Source of the DNA: Deltaproteobacteria bacterium
GTDB lineage: Bacteria; Bdellovibrionota; FAC87; UBA2466
NCBI GenBank assembly: GCA_900299195.1
Contig: OMIX01000083.1
Location: 1-63,397, forward strand
Length of the DNA: 63,397 nt
Direction: 5' to 3'
Part shown: positions 44,320 through 53,640 of the stretch, in pieces
Layout: every line of letters begins with the position of its first letter
How positions within the stretch are numbered: position 1 is the first letter of the stretch
Notes under the pieces: generated by a model
Seen by the model: only the letters and a program-made list of their open reading frames with translations
What the model was told of the DNA's origin: nothing
Databases searched by the model: none
Position numbers and translations under genes: made by a program

Positions 44320-45552
44320 ATGCTAAGACGCATCACTCATGATGGAAAAGCTAAATTAAGAGCTACCTTCAAGGAAGCGAGTCCTTTTCCTCATATAGTT
44401 TTAGAAAATTTTCTAGCTGAAGAAGTCGCAAATAACTTACTAAAAGATTTTCCTCGCTTTAACCCAGCTCTCGCTAAAAATGAATTTGGGCAATTGGGTC
44501 CCAAATGTGTTCACAGTGATATCAAAAGTATTTCGCACAACTATAGTCTTTTTTACACCTATATCAATTCTGAAGGCTTTTTATCTGAAATAAGTGAGCT
44601 AACAGGCATCGCTGAATTAATTCCCGATCCTAATCTGTTTGGAGCTGGCACACATGAAAATATCGATGGAGCAGAGCTAGCTCCTCATGTGGATTTTAAC
44701 TATGAAAGTTTTACCAAGAACCACAGACGTTTGAATCTATTAATTTACCTAAATGAAGAATGGGATACAGAATGGGGAGGCGCCATCGAACTGCATTCCA
44801 ACCCATTCGGGTGGGTTGATAACACAGATTCGGTCTCTACTATAAACTGCCTTTTTAACAGGTGTGTTATTTTTGAAACCTCTGAGAGGTCATGGCATGG
44901 ATTTCGACAAATTCGATTACCTCATCAAAAAAAACATCTTTCTAGAAAACTCATCTCTATTTATCTCTACACTAAAGATCGACCTAAAAACGAGATTGCA
45001 GCTCCACATGGAACATTTTATCTGCCCTATATTCCTGATTTTAAGCAAATCCAAAACGAAGACTATGCAAATCAGGTAAAGGGTTCTTTTATTAAGAGAG
45101 ACAGACTATTGAAAGCATCTTGGGAAAATGAACTGCGATTAAGTCAGCAGGTTCTGGAATTAACCTCACAGATCACCGAACTTAAAAAAGCTATTCAACC
45201 CAGTGTGGTCGGTTTTGCTTTAATCCAGAAAAATTCCGTTTCGGGTTACTTCCATGATGGGTGGATAGGCCCATATTTTAGATCGACTTTTCAACCTTTG
45301 CATTCAGTGAATAGCATTAGACTCATTGGCTTCAATTCTGCAACCGATCCGATAAAGGTAGAAATGAGAGTTAATCAAGAGCTTTTCTCAACGGCAGTGG
45401 AAACAGGAGGCTTCTCTTGCGAATTCAAATTCAAAAACCCAATTGATGACCCCTTCACATTCTGTGTGGAAAGCCCACCTTCCCCAAAAGATCCTGAAAA
45501 TAGAGATCTCAGGGAGCTGTCCCTCATCCTAAATCAAATTCAGGTTCTATAA
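44320..45552 (+). CDS. 2-oxoglutarate/Fe(II) dioxygenase with C-terminal beta-domain
   Basis: Iron ligands His123 and Asp125 (APHVDFNYE) and His193 (RSWHGF), plus Arg209 for 2-oxoglutarate (LSRKLISIYLY), are present in a 2OG-FeII_Oxy_3-type domain (residues about 20-220). A helical stretch follows (255-285), then a beta-rich domain ending ENRDLRELSLILNQIQVL, related to the C-terminus of the acyltransferase. Hydroxylation of a sugar or surface substrate is plausible; the real substrate is unknown. Divergent from the FkbH-like gene across about 250 bases. Confidence 0.8.
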   Translation: MLRRITHDGKAKLRATFKEASPFPHIVLENFLAEEVANNLLKDFPRFNPALAKNEFGQLGPKCVHSDIKSISHNYSLFYTYINSEGFLSEISELTGIAELIPDPNLFGAGTHENIDGAELAPHVDFNYESFTKNHRRLNLLIYLNEEWDTEWGGAIELHSNPFGWVDNTDSVSTINCLFNRCVIFETSERSWHGFRQIRLPHQKKHLSRKLISIYLYTKDRPKNEIAAPHGTFYLPYIPDFKQIQNEDYANQVKGSFIKRDRLLKASWENELRLSQQVLELTSQITELKKAIQPSVVGFALIQKNSVSGYFHDGWIGPYFRSTFQPLHSVNSIRLIGFNSATDPIKVEMRVNQELFSTAVETGGFSCEFKFKNPIDDPFTFCVESPPSPKDPENRDLRELSLILNQIQVL

Positions 45553-45658
45553 TTTTCGCTTGGGGAAATCCTTTTCGGTAGCCCCATTGAAACAGCCATT
45601 AAAATTTTGTCGGGTTTTAAGCGATAAAATTCATTTAACTACAAGTGAATAAGCAGTC

Positions 45659-46216
45659 TTATTGAAGAAGCTCTTGAACCTTATTTTCTAGCTCTGAGCC
45701 CATAGGTGCGACTGCTGACTTAAATCGAGCTACCACTTTACCCTCTTTGTTCACCAAAAACTTTTCAAAATTCCAACTGACTTCACCTTGAAGATCTTTA
45801 TCGCTACTTTCAGTTAAAAATTTGTAAACTTCTTGTTTCTCAGTCCCCTTGACAGGATTTTTTGAAAAAAGAGGGAATGTCGTTTTGAATTTCATTTCAC
45901 AAAACTTTTTGACTTCAGTATTGGATCCGGGCTCTTGCGCCCCGAAATCATTACTTGGAAAGGCCAACACAACCAAGCCTTTAGCTTTGAACTTTTGGTA
46001 AAGAGCTTCCAGATCTTTGTACTGAGGAGTAAACCCGCACTGAGAAGCTGTATTCACTACCACCGCGACTTTTCCTTTAAACTGTGAAAGCGATGTCTCT
46101 TTTCCGTCGATATTTTTAACTTTAAAATCGTAAAAGCTCATAGCCCCTACCCCTTTCTGTATAAAAACCGTTAATACCAATACTGCAAATTTAATTGTCA
46201 AAAAGTTTCGGATCAT
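45659..46216 (-). CDS. Glutathione/thioredoxin-type peroxidase, exported
   Basis: A signal peptide (about residues 1-25) leads a GPx fold: FKGKVAVVVNTASQCGFTPQY with peroxidatic Cys60, FPSNDFGAQEPG with Gln94, and WNFEKFLV with the Trp/Asn. Cys106 lies 46 residues after Cys60, the spacing of the resolving cysteine in thioredoxin-dependent GPx, so thioredoxin is the likely reductant. It removes peroxides in the periplasm. AAGGGA precedes the ATG. Confidence 0.92.
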   Translation of the reverse strand: MIRNFLTIKFAVLVLTVFIQKGVGAMSFYDFKVKNIDGKETSLSQFKGKVAVVVNTASQCGFTPQYKDLEALYQKFKAKGLVVLAFPSNDFGAQEPGSNTEVKKFCEMKFKTTFPLFSKNPVKGTEKQEVYKFLTESSDKDLQGEVSWNFEKFLVNKEGKVVARFKSAVAPMGSELENKVQELLQ

Positions 46217-46270
46217 GGTTTTCTTCCCTTGAATAATTTGTTAGTCCTCATTTTAACAAGGAACACTTAT

Positions 46271-46765
46271 ATGCCTTATCAACCTATTTTAGGAACTTTA
46301 GGATACATCCTTTCTCCTGACAAAGAAAAAGTATTGCTGATTCACCGCAATAGTCGACCTGGGGATGAGCACCTAGGAAAATACAACGGCTTGGGTGGAA
46401 AAATTGAAGCTAATGAGGACATTGTGGCCAGCATGAAGCGAGAAATTTTAGAAGAAGCTGGAATTCAATGCACTGAAATGACCCTACGAGGAACTATTAG
46501 CTGGCCAGGATTTGGGAAAAACGGGGAAGATTGGTTAGGTTTTATTTTTGTCATTACCCAATTTGAGGGAACTCCTTACACTCAAAATGACGAAGGGACT
46601 TTAGAATGGATTGAAGTTCGCAGGTTTTTAAACATGGAAATTCCCATGTGGGCAGGGGACAAATACTTTATTCCTCTTCTGTTTACTCAAACCCACACCC
46701 AATTCCATGGCATTATGCCCTACAAAAACGGAAAACCGGTCAGCTGGAATTTTTCCTGGCTGTAA
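46271..46765 (+). CDS. Nudix hydrolase, MutT/8-oxo-dGTPase-like
   Basis: A complete Nudix box (GX5EX7REUXEEXGU) spans residues 42-65 with REILEEAGI at its end. The C-terminal WFGKNG/SWN-type features (WPGFGKNGEDWLGFIF, VSWNFSWL) resemble oxidised-nucleotide hydrolases. The ATG at 46271 with AAGGAA upstream gives 164 residues; an earlier in-frame start at 46229 has no such support. Next to a peroxidase, a shared role in oxidative damage control is possible. Confidence 0.85.
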   Translation: MPYQPILGTLGYILSPDKEKVLLIHRNSRPGDEHLGKYNGLGGKIEANEDIVASMKREILEEAGIQCTEMTLRGTISWPGFGKNGEDWLGFIFVITQFEGTPYTQNDEGTLEWIEVRRFLNMEIPMWAGDKYFIPLLFTQTHTQFHGIMPYKNGKPVSWNFSWL

Positions 46766-46906
46766 TCACAGTAGACAACTTTCTACTGAGAATAACCTCG
46801 TCAATCCCCTTGTTAACCCATGTCTTGTTACAAATTCACATAATTACCCAAAGAACCAATACCAGCAAGTATTTGCGGGTGTACACTGATTAAAGAGAGG
46901 CTTTTT

Positions 46907-47677
46907 ATGTACCTGATAGCCTGCATAGCTGTTCTAGTGGCTACATTTTATCTGACGCTTTTTTACATTACCGTCTTTTATCATCGGGCTCTTACCCACC
47001 GGGCTATTATTTTAAAACCGGGTTTAAAAAAATTCGTGGTCGCCACTGGAAATTGGCTGACTGGCATTGAACCTAAAACTTGGATTTGTATGCACCGTAG
47101 GCACCATCTTTTTGCAGACCAAGCTAAAGATCCTCACAGTCCGAATTTTCACAGTATCCCCTCGATCATTTGGATACAGTTAAAGTCTTACGAAAAAACT
47201 TTAGAAGAACTGAAGAAGAACAACCGAGATTACACTCGACTGGTAAAAGATTTGGATTTTCCCGTTCACTTTCTCAACGAAAGAGGATTATGGTTTGTTC
47301 CCCATTTGCTGCATTTATCTTTTGCGGTTGCCATTGGGATAATGTTTGACGCTTATCTTTTAGCTTCGTGTTACTGGCTAGGAATGAACAGTCATCCTGT
47401 TCAAGGTTGGCTGGTGAATGCCTTCGGTCACTCCAAGGGTTACCGCACATTCAACACTCCAGATAACTCCACCAACAATTTACCCGTGGGGTATTTAGTG
47501 ATGGGGGAAGGGTTTCAAAACAATCACCATCACGATTCAAGACAGGCCAAGTTTTCTGTAAATTGGTGGGAAATTGACACCGGTTTTGGGCTTTGTAAAA
47601 TCTTAGAACGCCTCGGGTGGCTCGCTTTCAACCCCCGCATCAAAAATCGAACCTCGCGACTCAAAAAAGCCGCGTAA
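46907..47677 (+). CDS. Acyl-lipid/acyl-CoA fatty acid desaturase
   Basis: The three His boxes of membrane delta-9 desaturases are present: HRALTH (26-31), HRRHH (63-67) and NNHHHD near residue 207. Four hydrophobic helices surround them. The 256-residue length is typical of bacterial OLE1-type enzymes. It introduces a double bond into membrane acyl chains using di-iron. GAGAGG lies before the ATG. Confidence 0.92.
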   Translation: MYLIACIAVLVATFYLTLFYITVFYHRALTHRAIILKPGLKKFVVATGNWLTGIEPKTWICMHRRHHLFADQAKDPHSPNFHSIPSIIWIQLKSYEKTLEELKKNNRDYTRLVKDLDFPVHFLNERGLWFVPHLLHLSFAVAIGIMFDAYLLASCYWLGMNSHPVQGWLVNAFGHSKGYRTFNTPDNSTNNLPVGYLVMGEGFQNNHHHDSRQAKFSVNWWEIDTGFGLCKILERLGWLAFNPRIKNRTSRLKKAA

Positions 47678-47741
47678 AAATTCTATTTTCAACTCTTCAG
47701 GCTCTCGCCAGACTGTTTAATTCAGAGTATGCTGCCTAACT

Positions 47742-49214
47742 ATGAGTACATTTGACAATACGAAATCCAAAAAACAAGAGAGTCACGATACAGTTCCACC
47801 TCCTAACTTGATCTCGTTCATGTTAAAAAGTTGGAAACCCAAGCCGTTTAAGAGAATTTCTCCCCTCAAAAATGCTGAATACTTTAAATTACGACGGCGA
47901 GCCCTTTCAGCAAAGTTCCCTGGAGAATGGCTAATACTTCCCACAGGCCACTTAAAAGTTCGCTCGAATGATCAGTTTTATAAATTTAGGGCTAACTCCG
48001 ATTTTTTCTACCTCACCGGCAATTTAGAGCCCGATTGCGTTTTAATTTTAGCACCGGAAGCTCAGGGCCATAGCGACATTTTATTTGTTGAACCCAACCC
48101 AGGTAAAACTGACGCTACTTTTTTCACCGATCGCGTGAAAGGAGAGCTTTGGGAAGGAGCACGATTAGGAGTTCCAGAGAGCCGTGGGTTATATTCCATT
48201 CAAGACTGTCGATCCCTGAATGATTTAGAATCTTTTGTTTTTGAGAAAATAAAAAAATCAGGAAAACCCTTTAGAGTATTAAGAGGTAATTCTGAAAAAA
48301 TGGAGAATTGGCTTCAACTATCGGGTGAAGCTCAAGCGTCTAAGGATAAACTTTTAGCTTCTACTTTGTCTGAGATGAGACTCATTAAAGATAAAGCTGA
48401 ACTCAAAGAATTAGCCTTAGTGATCGAAGCCACTCAGAGGGGTTTTGAAGATGTGATTGTCCGTTTAAAAACAGCCAAAACCGAGAGAGAACTTGAGGGA
48501 GTGTTTTTTACCCGGGCCAGAATGGAAGGAAACGATGTGGGTTATGCCTCAATTGTCGCCTCGGGCGCTCATGCTTGCACCCTTCACTGGAATAAAAATA
48601 ATGGAAAAATTCAAAAAGGGGATCTCCTCTTACTCGATGCGGGTATTGAGGGAAATTCTTTGTACACCGCTGACATCACCAGAACGTTACCGATTAGCGG
48701 AAAATTTTCCAAAGAGCAGTTAGAGATTTATGAGCTTGTGCTTGAAGCTCAAAGAGCAGGTCTTCGAGAGGTTAAGCCAGGAAATGATTTTATGGCACCC
48801 AACCACGCTGCCATGAGAATTCTTGCAGAAGGGCTAGAGAGACTGAGGATTCTCCCCTGCACTGCTGAAGAAGCTTTGAAAGATGAAAATCAATTTTACA
48901 AACGATATTCTCTTCACAATGTAAGCCATATGTTGGGAATTGATGTTCACGATTGTGCTCAAGCCAGAGCAGAAAACTACAAATACGGAAAGCTCATGGC
49001 TGGAATGGTGTTGACTGTGGAACCGGGTTTATACTTCCAAACTGATGATTTAACCGTTCCCGCTAAATACCGCGGCATCGGAATTCGAATCGAAGATGAT
49101 ATTGTGGTGACAGAAAAAGGATTTAAAAACCTTTCAGCTCACATTCCTTCGGAGCCTAAAGAGATCGAAAGCTGGATGAGATCACTCTGGAAAAAATCCA
49201 ATCGACGAGCATAG
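47742..49214 (+). CDS. pepP: Xaa-Pro aminopeptidase (M24B)
   Basis: The N-terminal aminopeptidase P domain (FRANSDFFYLTGNLEPDCVLIL) precedes a pita-bread catalytic domain. Its metal ligands are visible: Asp in LLLDAGIE, Asp in YTADITRT, His in HNVSHMLGIDVHD, Glu in LTVEPGLYF and Glu in GIRIEDDIVV. It removes N-terminal residues before proline in the cytoplasm. The first 45 residues are a Ser/Lys/Pro-rich extension not usual in PepP. Confidence 0.93.
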   Translation: MSTFDNTKSKKQESHDTVPPPNLISFMLKSWKPKPFKRISPLKNAEYFKLRRRALSAKFPGEWLILPTGHLKVRSNDQFYKFRANSDFFYLTGNLEPDCVLILAPEAQGHSDILFVEPNPGKTDATFFTDRVKGELWEGARLGVPESRGLYSIQDCRSLNDLESFVFEKIKKSGKPFRVLRGNSEKMENWLQLSGEAQASKDKLLASTLSEMRLIKDKAELKELALVIEATQRGFEDVIVRLKTAKTERELEGVFFTRARMEGNDVGYASIVASGAHACTLHWNKNNGKIQKGDLLLLDAGIEGNSLYTADITRTLPISGKFSKEQLEIYELVLEAQRAGLREVKPGNDFMAPNHAAMRILAEGLERLRILPCTAEEALKDENQFYKRYSLHNVSHMLGIDVHDCAQARAENYKYGKLMAGMVLTVEPGLYFQTDDLTVPAKYRGIGIRIEDDIVVTEKGFKNLSAHIPSEPKEIESWMRSLWKKSNRRA

Positions 49215-49261
49215 CAAACTCGCCCTACCCCAGAAATCGTTTGTTATTGGAAAATAGAAAG

Positions 49262-49301
49262 AAAAAAAAAGAGCGGGTAACTTTTTTGTCACCCGCTCTT
49301 T
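49262..49301 (-). terminator. Terminator of the Tyr-rich protein gene
   Basis: An 11-bp stem AAAGAGCGGGT / ACCCGCTCTTT. On the minus strand it is followed by nine T (A-run at 49262-49270), so it ends the minus-strand gene. It may also slow transcription from pepP. Confidence 0.88.
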
Positions 49302-49322
49302 CAAATAGATTCTAACTGGTTT

Positions 49323-49823
49323 TTAGTAGTACCAACCGTAGTAACAGTTGTTCCAGTTGTAATTCCAGCTGTAGTTATATCGGTAAGAATAACCGTAAGT
49401 GAAATATCCTGGATTGTAGTAAGGGCTAGACCAGTTGTAATAGTAAGGGGAGTATCCGCCCCAATAGTTCCATCGGTAGTTATAGCCGTACCAACGATAC
49501 CACCAAGCTTCTGTGGAACTGACTTTATCCAATTCCTTATCAGAAAGCTTGAACTCAGCAACTTTGTTCACTGGGTTTTCAATTTCTTTGATTGTGGAAT
49601 CTAGAGCGCTAGTTCCAGCTTTAGCAGTAATGCTATCGCTTAGCTTGTTAACACGGAAAACTTCAACTGTTTTAGAATCCGGGTTAACTTTTACCATCAT
49701 AGCTTTAGGAGCAAGTTTAGCTGCTTCTTTAGCTTCATTATCCAATTGATCCGCAACCACATTTGAAGCAACGACAAAAGCCATTGCAACCACTGCTGTT
49801 TGCATCCATTTCACCATTTTCAT
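49323..49823 (-). CDS. Secreted protein with extremely Tyr/Trp/Asn-rich tail
   Basis: The 166-residue protein has a signal peptide (MKMVKWMQTAVVAMAFVVASNVVA) and a Lys/Val/Asp-rich middle (about 30-105). The last 60 residues consist almost only of Tyr, Trp, Asn, Gly, Ser and Arg (WWYRWYGYNYRWNYWGGY and similar). The start has a strong GGAGGT site. Tyr-rich tails can self-assemble, cross-link or bind glycans; no family recognised. Confidence 0.75.
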   Translation of the reverse strand: MKMVKWMQTAVVAMAFVVASNVVADQLDNEAKEAAKLAPKAMMVKVNPDSKTVEVFRVNKLSDSITAKAGTSALDSTIKEIENPVNKVAEFKLSDKELDKVSSTEAWWYRWYGYNYRWNYWGGYSPYYYNWSSPYYNPGYFTYGYSYRYNYSWNYNWNNCYYGWYY

Positions 49824-50136
49824 GTTTACCTCCAACAAAAAAGACTTCCAGAAAAACGACAACCTGTTTTTTCCGGACCCCTTTTCAAGTTAATGCACTT
49901 GCCGTTCCTTACTACCGCTGGCTTTAGAGATCCATCAAATTCTTCATCAATAGCCCTTTTTTTAATGCGGGGCGTAATAAAACACACCTTCAGTCATGAC
50001 CCTCGTCAAGACCTAACTACCTGATTTTAAATGTTTTTTCTGATTATCGAATCCAAGTGACGAACTTTGCCTCTGGACAGAATTTCTAAATCCCCTATAG
50101 TTCTGCCACTTTTATCAGCAAACTCAGGGAAGACTC

Positions 50137-50700
50137 ATGATTAAACGAACTGTTCCATGGTTGGTAGTCGGACTCATCCTTTCGTGCGGGGGAAAATCCT
50201 CCTTTTTCGACAGCGATAATCCCAATGGCTACACTTACGAAAGTGGTCCAGCCATTTTAGCCCGAGCCTCATTCCGCATGGGTTCGATTGAGCGCAGTTT
50301 TGTTAATCAGCACAACGTAGCCTGTATTACCGATAAAGACCGCAACGAAACGGTCATCATTTTTAACGATGCGAGCAGTGGATCCACATTGTCCGTGAGA
50401 ATGGCGCGGGTGGATTTGAGTGATTCTACTGGCTCAAGATCCTACAATGTTGTAGCAAATCCAGGCGAAGACAGCTTTATTCTCGCGGTAAATTCTGACA
50501 AAGCCAATGGAACCTTTCATCTCCAAGCTAATCCCTCAGCGAGTTACGTTCCTAATTGCCAAATCAACTACACGTTGGATTCCTGGCAAATGAATGCCAC
50601 TTTCCGCTGTCACTCCATGACCAACCGATCGGGGCAAATTCCAGAGGCCTCGGGAGAATGGAGTTGTAAACTTCAATCGGAGGTTCAGTGGCAATGGTAA
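50137..50700 (+). CDS. Putative lipoprotein of unknown function
   Basis: The 187-residue protein has a lipoprotein signal (VVGLILSCGG; Cys17) and a beta-rich mature part with further cysteines. It overlaps the next (subtilase) gene by seven bases, so translation is coupled; a partner or inhibitor of that protease is possible but unproven. Confidence 0.65.
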   Translation: MIKRTVPWLVVGLILSCGGKSSFFDSDNPNGYTYESGPAILARASFRMGSIERSFVNQHNVACITDKDRNETVIIFNDASSGSTLSVRMARVDLSDSTGSRSYNVVANPGEDSFILAVNSDKANGTFHLQANPSASYVPNCQINYTLDSWQMNATFRCHSMTNRSGQIPEASGEWSCKLQSEVQWQW

Positions 50701-52466
50701 GAGAAACAAAATCTACTCACGGAATGTTCGCTCTCGTTCTCTGTGTCGCCTTAAGTGTTGGCTCACCTCTGAGGGCTGTCAGTGTCTTAGAAAACATTGA
50801 GGACTTAAGGAAGTTTTTTGGACTTACCTCATTTCAATACCGACCTGAACTGGCCAAACTAAAAATTGCGGTGATCGACAATGGATTTGAAGGTTTTGAA
50901 AGTGGAAAAAAACAATTGCCTGAATCTGCAGAACTTATCTCCGCTTACCCCAAAGAGATGGTCACTCAATTCAATTTAGGGGATCCCGACTACGTTCAAG
51001 CTCCTCTTCCCACCGAGCACGGAAAAATGATGGCCCAAATTGTGTGGGGAATCACTGGCGCTAATCCCCAAGGCCCTAAATTTTACCTTCTCAATGCTAA
51101 CGGGATTACCAATTTTCGTAGAGCCGTTCGTTTTGCCATTGAGCAAAAAGTGGATTTGATTCTGTACAGCCAAAATCGAGAATGCTGTGGAAATTTTGAT
51201 GGGGGTGGCTTCATCAATGCGATTGTAAATCAGGCAACTCAAAGTGGAATTGTTTGGATCAATGCAGCCGGAAATTACGGTGGCCATGTTTTTAACAGTG
51301 CTATCCAATCTATGGGATCGGATAATCGAGTCGTTTTCGTGAAAGCGAATGAATTACGTCTGCGGAGTAGGCTAGATGAAAACAAAGCTCAAATCATTAT
51401 GGCTTGGGGTGCAAATGGCCCCGAAGAAGACTCGGGTACGGATCAGGATCTCGATTTGTATGTTTATGATGAAAACAATACCCAAGTAGCCAAGAGTGAA
51501 CTCAAACAAGTGATGAAAAAAGATTCTTTAGCTGAAGGTGAAACCTATTTAGCTCGAGAAAGAATCAGCTATGATTTCTCCAAAAACCGTAACGGGTATT
51601 ACCGCATCGTCGTAAAATCAAAAAATAAACACTGGAACCGTAACAACCAAGTACGAATTGTAGTGATCCCAGAACGGCCACCGATTCAAGATAATGAAAA
51701 ACAAAAAATGGTCGATGCTATTGAGTTTTTAGACGCGACTAAAGGCGGAGAAATCATGGTTCCTGCCGATAACCCGAATGTGATTACGGTAGGAGATATG
51801 AGCCCTTTTTCTGCTCAAGGGCCAACTTCGGATGGGCGAGTGAAACCAGAAATTATTTTAGAAAATTCAATTGCGAGCTTTTCGAATGGACAATCTTCTT
51901 CAGGAACTTCAAATGCGGCAGCCTATTTCACGGGAATTGCCGCCATTTTAAAATCCTATGCTCCGCATCTCACCCGGGAGCAGTTGATTGGATTTCCTAA
52001 AAAACGTCCTTCGGCTCTGGGAGCCTCGATTCGTCGAGTTCCTTTCACTGAAGTTGTTTCACAACATTCGATCATCTTTAACAGTATCGAACAGATGCTT
52101 GATGAAAGTCCCATCTTGGCAGGTCGTTATTCCGATGGCCGTTATGTCCTTGGCATACGAAAATCTCCGGCTGAGACATTACAAGGGCTTTGTGAAATCA
52201 ATTACAGCTCACAGGAACCTTTGGAGTTCTATTTACGTTGGGCTGGAGGCTACGATCGAAATAGAGGCCCAAGAGGAACGACTCTGCAATGCTACACTCG
52301 CAGAATTCCCACTCAAGAAAATGATTCATCTCCTTTTCCTTGGGAACAGCAAGGTGGAGAGAGAACCTCTTATGTTGAAGTTAGACAGGTGTTTTTCTCA
52401 GGAACTAGCATCCCAAGCCAAGGAGTTTGGCAAACCCCAAATCCAGAAAGCCTGTACCGATTTTAA
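50694..52466 (+). CDS. Secreted subtilase (S8) with beta-domain inserted in the catalytic domain
   Basis: 590 residues from the ATG with GGAGG upstream. A signal peptide (about 1-28) is followed directly by the catalytic domain: Asp62 (AVIDNGFEG), His109 (TEHGKMM), oxyanion Asn (WINAAGN) and Ser406 (SSGTSNAAA). Between the Asn and Ser, residues about 235-330 read as a PPC-like beta-sandwich (DQDLDLYVYDENNTQVAKS...YYRIVV). No propeptide domain is evident. The C-terminal 150 residues are unassigned. Substrate unknown. Confidence 0.85.
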   Translation: MVRETKSTHGMFALVLCVALSVGSPLRAVSVLENIEDLRKFFGLTSFQYRPELAKLKIAVIDNGFEGFESGKKQLPESAELISAYPKEMVTQFNLGDPDYVQAPLPTEHGKMMAQIVWGITGANPQGPKFYLLNANGITNFRRAVRFAIEQKVDLILYSQNRECCGNFDGGGFINAIVNQATQSGIVWINAAGNYGGHVFNSAIQSMGSDNRVVFVKANELRLRSRLDENKAQIIMAWGANGPEEDSGTDQDLDLYVYDENNTQVAKSELKQVMKKDSLAEGETYLARERISYDFSKNRNGYYRIVVKSKNKHWNRNNQVRIVVIPERPPIQDNEKQKMVDAIEFLDATKGGEIMVPADNPNVITVGDMSPFSAQGPTSDGRVKPEIILENSIASFSNGQSSSGTSNAAAYFTGIAAILKSYAPHLTREQLIGFPKKRPSALGASIRRVPFTEVVSQHSIIFNSIEQMLDESPILAGRYSDGRYVLGIRKSPAETLQGLCEINYSSQEPLEFYLRWAGGYDRNRGPRGTTLQCYTRRIPTQENDSSPFPWEQQGGERTSYVEVRQVFFSGTSIPSQGVWQTPNPESLYRF

Positions 52467-52473
52467 AAGTATT

Positions 52474-52556
52474 AGTCTCTCGCGAAGCTTGATAAGTATC
52501 GATCCTATTTTATTGTCGATGACCGCTACCTTTCAAGCTTCAATGGTGTAAACCAA
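52474..52556. repeat. Two inverted, diverged copies of the 37-bp repeat (E2 and E)
   Basis: E2 (52474-52505) matches the inverse orientation (AGTCTC...AAGCTT). E (from 52520, best to 52545) matches the forward one (TGACCGCTACC...CAAGCTT). Together they form an imperfect hairpin with GAAGCTTGA/TCAAGCTTC and ATCGA/TCGAT arms between the convergent subtilase and Cys-rich lipoprotein genes. Confidence 0.65.
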
Positions 52557-52560
52557 CGGT

Positions 52561-53640
52561 TTAGTTTTTTGAGTTACCCCACCCGACAGGGTTTAGATCT
52601 ATTTTAATGACGTCTCCCATCGGACAAGGTGTGGGAGTCTTACAAGTAGTGTAGAGATCGGCATCAAAATCTGGAATGAATTGAATACCATCGGGCATAG
52701 TACTCCAGACAACAAAAGCCGGTTTCGGATCGCCAAATCCGTTCTTGTCTCCCGGCTTTGTTTTACACTGGTCTGCAATTAGTGCGAGCGTGGACTGGCC
52801 GGGTTTACAAATGTCATTTTCAACAAAATCTTTAATTTCCTTCACGGGACAAGGGTTGAATGGATATCTCGCTGGGCTTCCCGCATCCTTTCTTGGCCGA
52901 TAATCGTCTTTCACGCAGAGTTGGTTACCCGCATTATCGCACACTGGTTTTGTAGGATTTATAAGTTGACATGATAGCACAAGCAAAGACGACAATATTC
53001 TATTGCATTGGGCCTCTTGTTCCGGTCCCAATGTTCCTAAAGCACTCCACCACTCGGCCACTTTACACACTTGTGCAGTCGTAAAATCACTGCTCGCCTC
53101 TCCCAAACCGATGTTTCCGGCTACAGTCTCCGCGATTTGCTCGCAATACTTCCCCGCTTGATTCCACACCCAACCCCAATGGTTACAGTGTGCTTCAGAG
53201 AGAGAATTTCCAGTTTGATTTTTGCACATGGGCTTGTCTTTATTTTGTGGCTTGTCACAGAAACTTTGGGCCAAGGCCCTGCACTGATTGCGGTCCAGTA
53301 CAACTCCTTGTAAGTTCGCATTTTCACAACAGGCAACGGCTGCCTCAAAATGGGGCTGCCCTGCACACGGACCTGCTTTTTTACTAGGGGTAGGCTCGGG
53401 GGTAACTTCCGGCTGAGTCATTGCTCTCAACAGACCTAAATGTTTGACGGCTCCTAAAATTGTGTCAGTAGTGCTGTCTCCAAAAATTTTCACACTGAGT
53501 TGGAAAAAAACGTCCTCTGGTTCTACGGAAGTACCGTTTCCACCGGTGCAACCAAACTGGGTAAAAGCGACTAAAACCAGTAATAGCCCGGGTAACTTAA
53601 ATAATCTGTTGTTCAAAAGTTTTAATTTAAAAATGCTCAT
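52561..53640 (-). CDS. Cys-rich lipoprotein of unknown function
   Basis: The 359-residue protein has a lipoprotein signal (LLVLVAFTQFGC), a Pro/Glu/Thr linker (near residue 80) and a domain with about two dozen cysteines, including CC and C-x(2-8)-C pairs. Disulfide-rich outer-membrane-anchored or surface protein. No family recognised. Confidence 0.65.
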   Translation of the reverse strand: MSIFKLKLLNNRLFKLPGLLLVLVAFTQFGCTGGNGTSVEPEDVFFQLSVKIFGDSTTDTILGAVKHLGLLRAMTQPEVTPEPTPSKKAGPCAGQPHFEAAVACCENANLQGVVLDRNQCRALAQSFCDKPQNKDKPMCKNQTGNSLSEAHCNHWGWVWNQAGKYCEQIAETVAGNIGLGEASSDFTTAQVCKVAEWWSALGTLGPEQEAQCNRILSSLLVLSCQLINPTKPVCDNAGNQLCVKDDYRPRKDAGSPARYPFNPCPVKEIKDFVENDICKPGQSTLALIADQCKTKPGDKNGFGDPKPAFVVWSTMPDGIQFIPDFDADLYTTCKTPTPCPMGDVIKIDLNPVGWGNSKN

